DNA of 64,000 nucleotides from HK1 sp965204915 (GTDB lineage: Bacteria; Pseudomonadota; Gammaproteobacteria; HK1), in contig OZ242023.1 in NCBI GenBank assembly GCA_965204915.1, forward strand, positions 558,001 through 622,000, given 5' to 3'. The notes under the pieces are model-generated. The model was not told the DNA's origin. It saw only the letters and a list, made by a program, of their open reading frames with translations, and made no database searches. How positions within the stretch are numbered: the first letter of the stretch is position 1; every line of letters starts with the position of its first letter. Shown here in pieces: positions 60,410 to 64,000 of the stretch. Made by a program: the position numbers and the translations under genes.

Positions 60410-61498
60410 ATGATTCCCGTCACGCGCTGCTTCCCGCCTCCCGGCTTCCGGGCGTTGGTGACGGTGCTCGTATTCATCGTGGCGATGAGCGGGCCGGAAC
60501 CACGTGCGGAGGTCGTTCTCTACGAGGCCGAGGTGGCATGGTCCGACCAGGACGGGGCGGACCGCGCGGGCGCGTTCCGCCAGGCACTGCGCCAGGTGCT
60601 CGTCAAGGTCACGGGCATGCGCCGGCTCGCCGAGGAGGCGCGGATCGAGCCGCTCATCGAGAATGCGCAAGGGCTCGTGCAGCAGTACCAGCTACGCAAG
60701 GTGGAGGTGCGGCACGGTGAAGCCACCGTGCCGGAACCGCGCCTGTGGGCCCGTTTCGACGAGGCTGCCGTCGATCGGCTGGTGCGCGATGCGGGGTTGC
60801 CGGTGTGGAGCAGGATCCGTCCTCCGGTGCTGGTGTGGGTCGCGGCCGAACGCGAAGGGCCGGAGGGGACGCCGCGGGTGGCCGGCTCCGAAGGCGCGGA
60901 GGGACTGGCGGAGATCCTCCGCAACGCCGCGGATTCGAGAGGTGTCTCCCTGGTGCTGCCGTTGCTGGATCTCGAAGATCAGGTACTGGCCGGACCGCCG
61001 GAGCTCTGGATGGAAGCGGAAGAGCGCATCCGGGCCGCGTCCGAACGTTATCGGCCCGGAGGCATCCTGATCGGCCGGATCGGCCACGATGTGGTGTGGG
61101 AAGCACGTTGGTCGCTGCTGCTTCCCGGCACCGCGCAACGGTGGAAGACCGAAGGAGACCTCTTCGACCTCGTCGTCGACGAGGGCGTGCAGGAAGCGAT
61201 CGACGCCCTTGCCGCCCACTACGCGAATGCGGCGCCCGAGGCGGAAGGAGCGGCCATCCTGGTGTCGGTGAGCGGTGTGCACGACTTCATGGGATACGGC
61301 CGCACGATGCGATACCTGGAATCTCTCGACGAGGTGGAATCGGTTGACGTGCTGGCCGTCTTCTCGGGGCGTCTGCGGCTCGGTTTGAAGCTGCGTACCG
61401 GGGTGGCGGGACTGCGCGGGCTGATCGCCCTCGGGTCGACCCTGACCGAGGACGCCGGCGACGTGGACGGAGCCCTCGCGCTGCGGCTGCTGCCGTGA
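60410..61498 (+). CDS. DUF2066 domain protein, probably exported
   Basis: 362 residues from ATG 60410. N-terminal signal-like stretch FRALVTVLVFIVAMSG, then the DUF2066 pattern AFRQALRQVLVKVTGMRRL. The later segment resembles the repeated beta-barrel-like half of these proteins (ILIGRIGHDVVWEARWSLLL). Function unknown; family members commonly precede hda or purM-linked genes in gammaproteobacteria. The stop overlaps the hda start (TGATG), implying coupling. Confidence 0.85.
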   Translation: MIPVTRCFPPPGFRALVTVLVFIVAMSGPEPRAEVVLYEAEVAWSDQDGADRAGAFRQALRQVLVKVTGMRRLAEEARIEPLIENAQGLVQQYQLRKVEVRHGEATVPEPRLWARFDEAAVDRLVRDAGLPVWSRIRPPVLVWVAAEREGPEGTPRVAGSEGAEGLAEILRNAADSRGVSLVLPLLDLEDQVLAGPPELWMEAEERIRAASERYRPGGILIGRIGHDVVWEARWSLLLPGTAQRWKTEGDLFDLVVDEGVQEAIDALAAHYANAAPEAEGAAILVSVSGVHDFMGYGRTMRYLESLDEVESVDVLAVFSGRLRLGLKLRTGVAGLRGLIALGSTLTEDAGDVDGALALRLLP

Positions 61499-62247
61499 TG
61501 CAACCGGACGACCCCTCACCCGGCGGCCGGGCGGCGCCCGCCGGCGCCGCCGTCCAGCTTCCGCTGCGGCTCGCGCTGTCGGCCGGGCGGCGGTTCGGAA
61601 ATTTCGAGGCCGCACCGGAGAACGCGGAGCTCGTGGACGCGGTCCGCCGAATCGCGGTCGACGGGACGCCGGAGCGGGTGTTGATCGTGGGTGCCGCCGG
61701 CTCCGGAAAAACCCATTTGCTGGAAGCGGCCTGTGAAGCGGCATACGCCGGGGGGAGCGCGGTTGCATTCGTACCGATGCACGATTGGCGTTCGCAGTGC
61801 GTCGAAGCAGTCCGGGGGCTCGGCCGGGGCGGGCTCCTGTGCATCGACGACGTCGACGCGGTGGCCGGAGACTACGGGTGGGAGGAAGCATTGCTCGCGC
61901 TCGTCGAGGAGTCGGCTGCCGGGCAGGCCCGCATGCTCGTCAGTGCCGGCGCCGCACCGTCGGGCATCCCGTTCGTGCTTGCGGATCTGCGATCGAGATT
62001 GAGCGCGGCGACCCTGTACCGGTTGCGGGAGCTCGACGACGAGAGCCGGGCGAGGGCGCTGCGGCGGCACGCGAGTGGCCGTGGCATCGAGATCCCGGAC
62101 GACGTCGTCGGCTACGTGCTCACGCGCCACCGGCGGGACATGCCGAGCCTCGTCGCGTTGCTCGACCGGCTCGACTATCACGCCATGGCGCGCCAGCGCC
62201 GGCTCACCTTGCCCTTCGTGCGGGATCTCATCGAGACGACCGACTGA
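61498..62247 (+). CDS. hda: DnaA regulatory inactivator Hda
   Basis: 249 residues from ATG 61498. QLPLRLAL near the N-terminus is the sliding-clamp-binding motif, followed by FGNF; Walker A VGAAGSGKTHLL, Walker B LLCIDDVDAV, and the sensor/C-terminal RRHRDMPSL-like segment. AAA+ protein promoting hydrolysis of DnaA-ATP after replication start. GTG 61495 is a possible alternative start. Confidence 0.94.
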   Translation: MQPDDPSPGGRAAPAGAAVQLPLRLALSAGRRFGNFEAAPENAELVDAVRRIAVDGTPERVLIVGAAGSGKTHLLEAACEAAYAGGSAVAFVPMHDWRSQCVEAVRGLGRGGLLCIDDVDAVAGDYGWEEALLALVEESAAGQARMLVSAGAAPSGIPFVLADLRSRLSAATLYRLRELDDESRARALRRHASGRGIEIPDDVVGYVLTRHRRDMPSLVALLDRLDYHAMARQRRLTLPFVRDLIETTD

Positions 62248-62304
62248 GCGTCCGGCGGTCGCGGAGCCTTCGGTGGCCCTCCGATGCCGGTGGCCGCGGA
62301 CTCG

Positions 62305-62925
62305 TCAATCGAGCTCCGATGCCGGCTCCCCGGAAGGAGCGAGCCGTTGCGCGAGCCTCGCAAGCCGATGCCCGAGCGCAACGCAGAGCCGCTCCTCATC
62401 GTCGTCGAGCGGCCTCGCACTGTCGGCGCCCGCGACGTGCGATGCGCCGTACGGGGTGCCTCCGCTGCGGGTCCGCATCAGCTCCGGCTCGCGGTAGGGC
62501 AGGCCGCAGATCACCATTCCGTGGTGCAGCAAGGGCAGCATCATCGAGAGCAGTGTCGTTTCCTGTCCGCCGTGCATCGAGGACGACGAAGTGAACACCG
62601 CGGCGGGTTTCCCGGCCAGCTTGCCCGGGAGCCACAGTCCCGACGTGGAGTCGATGAAGTGCTTCAAGGCGGCGGTCATGTTGCCGAACCGCGTCGGGCT
62701 TCCGATCGCGAGCCCGGCGCACCGTTCGAGATCGTCGAGCGTGGCGTAAGGGGGACCCGTGTCCGGGATCGGAGGCTCGACCGCTTCGCACGTCGGGGAG
62801 ACGGGGGCGACGGTGCGCACGCATGCCTGCATCCCGGCAACCCGCTCCACGCCGCGAGCCACGCAACGCGCCATGCGCGCGACGTTTCCGTGCCGGCTGT
62901 CGTAGAGGACCAGGATGTCGGGCAT
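62305..62925 (-). CDS. NAD(P)H:quinone oxidoreductase, WrbA-like flavodoxin
   Basis: 206 residues from ATG 62925 (MPDILVLYDSRHGNVARMAR). The first motif binds the FMN phosphate; GSPTRFGNMTAALKHFIDST and SSSSMHGGQETTLLSM are typical of WrbA. Probably two-electron quinone reduction. Lies 44 nt downstream of proS. The last ~15 residues are unconserved. Confidence 0.92.
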   Translation of the reverse strand: MPDILVLYDSRHGNVARMARCVARGVERVAGMQACVRTVAPVSPTCEAVEPPIPDTGPPYATLDDLERCAGLAIGSPTRFGNMTAALKHFIDSTSGLWLPGKLAGKPAAVFTSSSSMHGGQETTLLSMMLPLLHHGMVICGLPYREPELMRTRSGGTPYGASHVAGADSARPLDDDEERLCVALGHRLARLAQRLAPSGEPASELD

Positions 62926-62969
62926 CGTCCACACCGCTCCGGAGGAAACGGCATCGTGCGAATCCGCGG

Positions 62970-64000
62970 CTACGGAACGAGCGCTCCGACATGCGCCACG
63001 ATCTCGTCGAGCGCGACGTCGGTGCTCTTCGAATCGCGCCGATGCCGGTACTCCACGGTGCCCGCGTCGAGGCCGCGATCCCCGATCACGATTCGATGCG
63101 GGATCCCGATCAGCTCCGAGTCGGCGAACATCACCCCGGGCCGCACCTGGCGGTCGTCGAACAGCACCTCCAGGCCGGCGCCGGTCAGCTCCGCATAGAG
63201 CTTCTCCGCCGCTTCGCGCAGCCGTACCGACTTGTGCATGTTCATCGGCAGCAGGACGGCGTGGAAGGGCGCGATTGCCACCGGCCAGACGATCCCCTTC
63301 TCGTCGTGGTTCTGCTCGATCGCGGCGGCGACGACCCGGGTGACCCCGATCCCGTAGCAGCCCATGACCAGCCGGGTCGCGCGCCCCGTATCGTCGAGGA
63401 CGACGGCCCCCATCGATTCGCTGTACTTGTCGCCAAGCTGGAAGATGTGTCCGACCTCGATCCCCCGACGGATCGTGAGCGGCCCGGATCCGTCCGGACT
63501 CGGATCGCCGTCCACCGCGTTGCGGAGATCGGCGACGGCCGGCTCGGGGGTGTCGCGGCCCCAGTTGACGCCGGCCAGATGCTCGCCCTCCCGGTTGGCG
63601 CCGCACGTGAAGTCCGCGAGCACCGCGGCGGAGGCGTCCGCGATGACCGGCAGGCTCGCTCCCACCGGCCCCAGCGATCCGGGATCGCATCCCATGACCT
63701 CCTTCACGCGCTCGGGCCGGGCGAAGGTGAGGGGTGAGAGCACGGCGTCGAGGTGCGCCGCCTTGACCGCGTTGAGCTCATGGTCGCCACGCAGGACAAG
63801 GGCGACGAGACCGCCGTCTTCGCCCTCGACCAGCAGCGTCTTGACGCAGCGCGCGACGGGGAGGCCGAGCGATCCGGCGAGGTCCGCAATGGTATGGATT
63901 CCGGGGGTATCGACGGTGCGCAGGGCTTCATCCGGATCGGGACGCGCCTCGCCCGGGGCCGGGCACGGGATCATCTCCACGTTGGCCGCGAAGCCGCCGG
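62970..64000 (-). CDS. proS: Prolyl-tRNA synthetase, N-terminal part missing
   Basis: The reading frame is open to the window edge; this is the C-terminal ~343 residues of about 570. Visible: most of the YbaK-like editing insertion (LPVARCVKTLLV, LRGDHELNAVKAAHL, GPVGASLPVIAD), motif 3 region MGCYGIGVTRVVAAAIEQNHD, and the anticodon-binding domain (YAELTGAGLEVLFDDRQVRPG). Class II synthetase. Continues beyond the right end on the minus strand. Confidence 0.96.
   Translation of the reverse strand, partial: GGFAANVEMIPCPAPGEARPDPDEALRTVDTPGIHTIADLAGSLGLPVARCVKTLLVEGEDGGLVALVLRGDHELNAVKAAHLDAVLSPLTFARPERVKEVMGCDPGSLGPVGASLPVIADASAAVLADFTCGANREGEHLAGVNWGRDTPEPAVADLRNAVDGDPSPDGSGPLTIRRGIEVGHIFQLGDKYSESMGAVVLDDTGRATRLVMGCYGIGVTRVVAAAIEQNHDEKGIVWPVAIAPFHAVLLPMNMHKSVRLREAAEKLYAELTGAGLEVLFDDRQVRPGVMFADSELIGIPHRIVIGDRGLDAGTVEYRHRRDSKSTDVALDEIVAHVGALVP

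Overview
The window is about 64 kb of a high-GC (roughly 60-65%) gammaproteobacterial chromosome. It carries the L7/L12-RNA polymerase cluster, the str, S10, spc and alpha ribosomal operons, a gatCAB / mreBCD-mrdA-rodA-mltB-rlpA-dacA-lipB-nagZ cell-envelope block, and pilD-coaE-zapD, clpB, pgeF-rluD, bamD, sucCD-glnB, pilA, suhB, trmJ, purMN, hda and proS. Presence of Hda, ZapD, MltB/RlpA, NagZ and this gene order point to Gammaproteobacteria, perhaps near Chromatiales-type lineages. The exact taxon cannot be read from the window.

Layout: 1-11805 rplL (5' end missing), rpoB, rpoC; 11806-12258 non-coding with a good sigma70 promoter; 12259-16501 rpsL-rpsG-fusA-tuf; 16507-30301 an uninterrupted run of 28 translation, secretion and transcription genes (rpsJ to rplQ), broken only by a small MITE-like element between rpoA and rplQ; 30375-33662 gatB, gatA, gatC on the minus strand; 33883-44683 cell-shape and peptidoglycan genes plus lipB on the plus strand; 44710-51603 zapD, coaE, pilD, clpB (with a heat-shock-type promoter), pgeF and rluD on the minus strand; 51741-52523 bamD; 52586-55107 glnB, sucD, sucC on the minus strand; then pilA, suhB, trmJ, purN, purM, a DUF2066 protein, hda, a WrbA-like flavoprotein and the 3' part of proS.

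The striking part is the RNA polymerase. Both large subunits carry in-frame extra domains that look like PD-(D/E)XK nucleases. RpoB has a ~480-residue N-terminal extension that reads as a nearly complete PGN_0703-like restriction-endonuclease-type protein. RpoC has a ~429-residue insertion between the rim helices and the F-loop/bridge-helix region, carrying a different PD-(D/E)XK domain of clearly lower GC. Despite different nuclease cores, the two inserts share two accessory modules: an 'FxTxxGRxLWxxLxxE...PAV' block and a 'GRMxRQxxER...Y(R/K)(R/K)R' block. The modules come in opposite order relative to the nuclease core. This suggests two related elements that each fused to a different essential RNAP subunit without breaking its reading frame. 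Whether this is RNAP-tethered defence, a selfish element in permissive sites, or something else cannot be settled from sequence alone.

Elsewhere the genes are ordinary housekeeping. Smaller oddities are a third copy of a repeat module inside RpoB, unusual G-ending codon use in tuf, a 168-bp MITE with 7-bp target-site duplication, short tandem duplications in pilD and pgeF, repeats in the trmJ tail, and glnB overlapping sucD.
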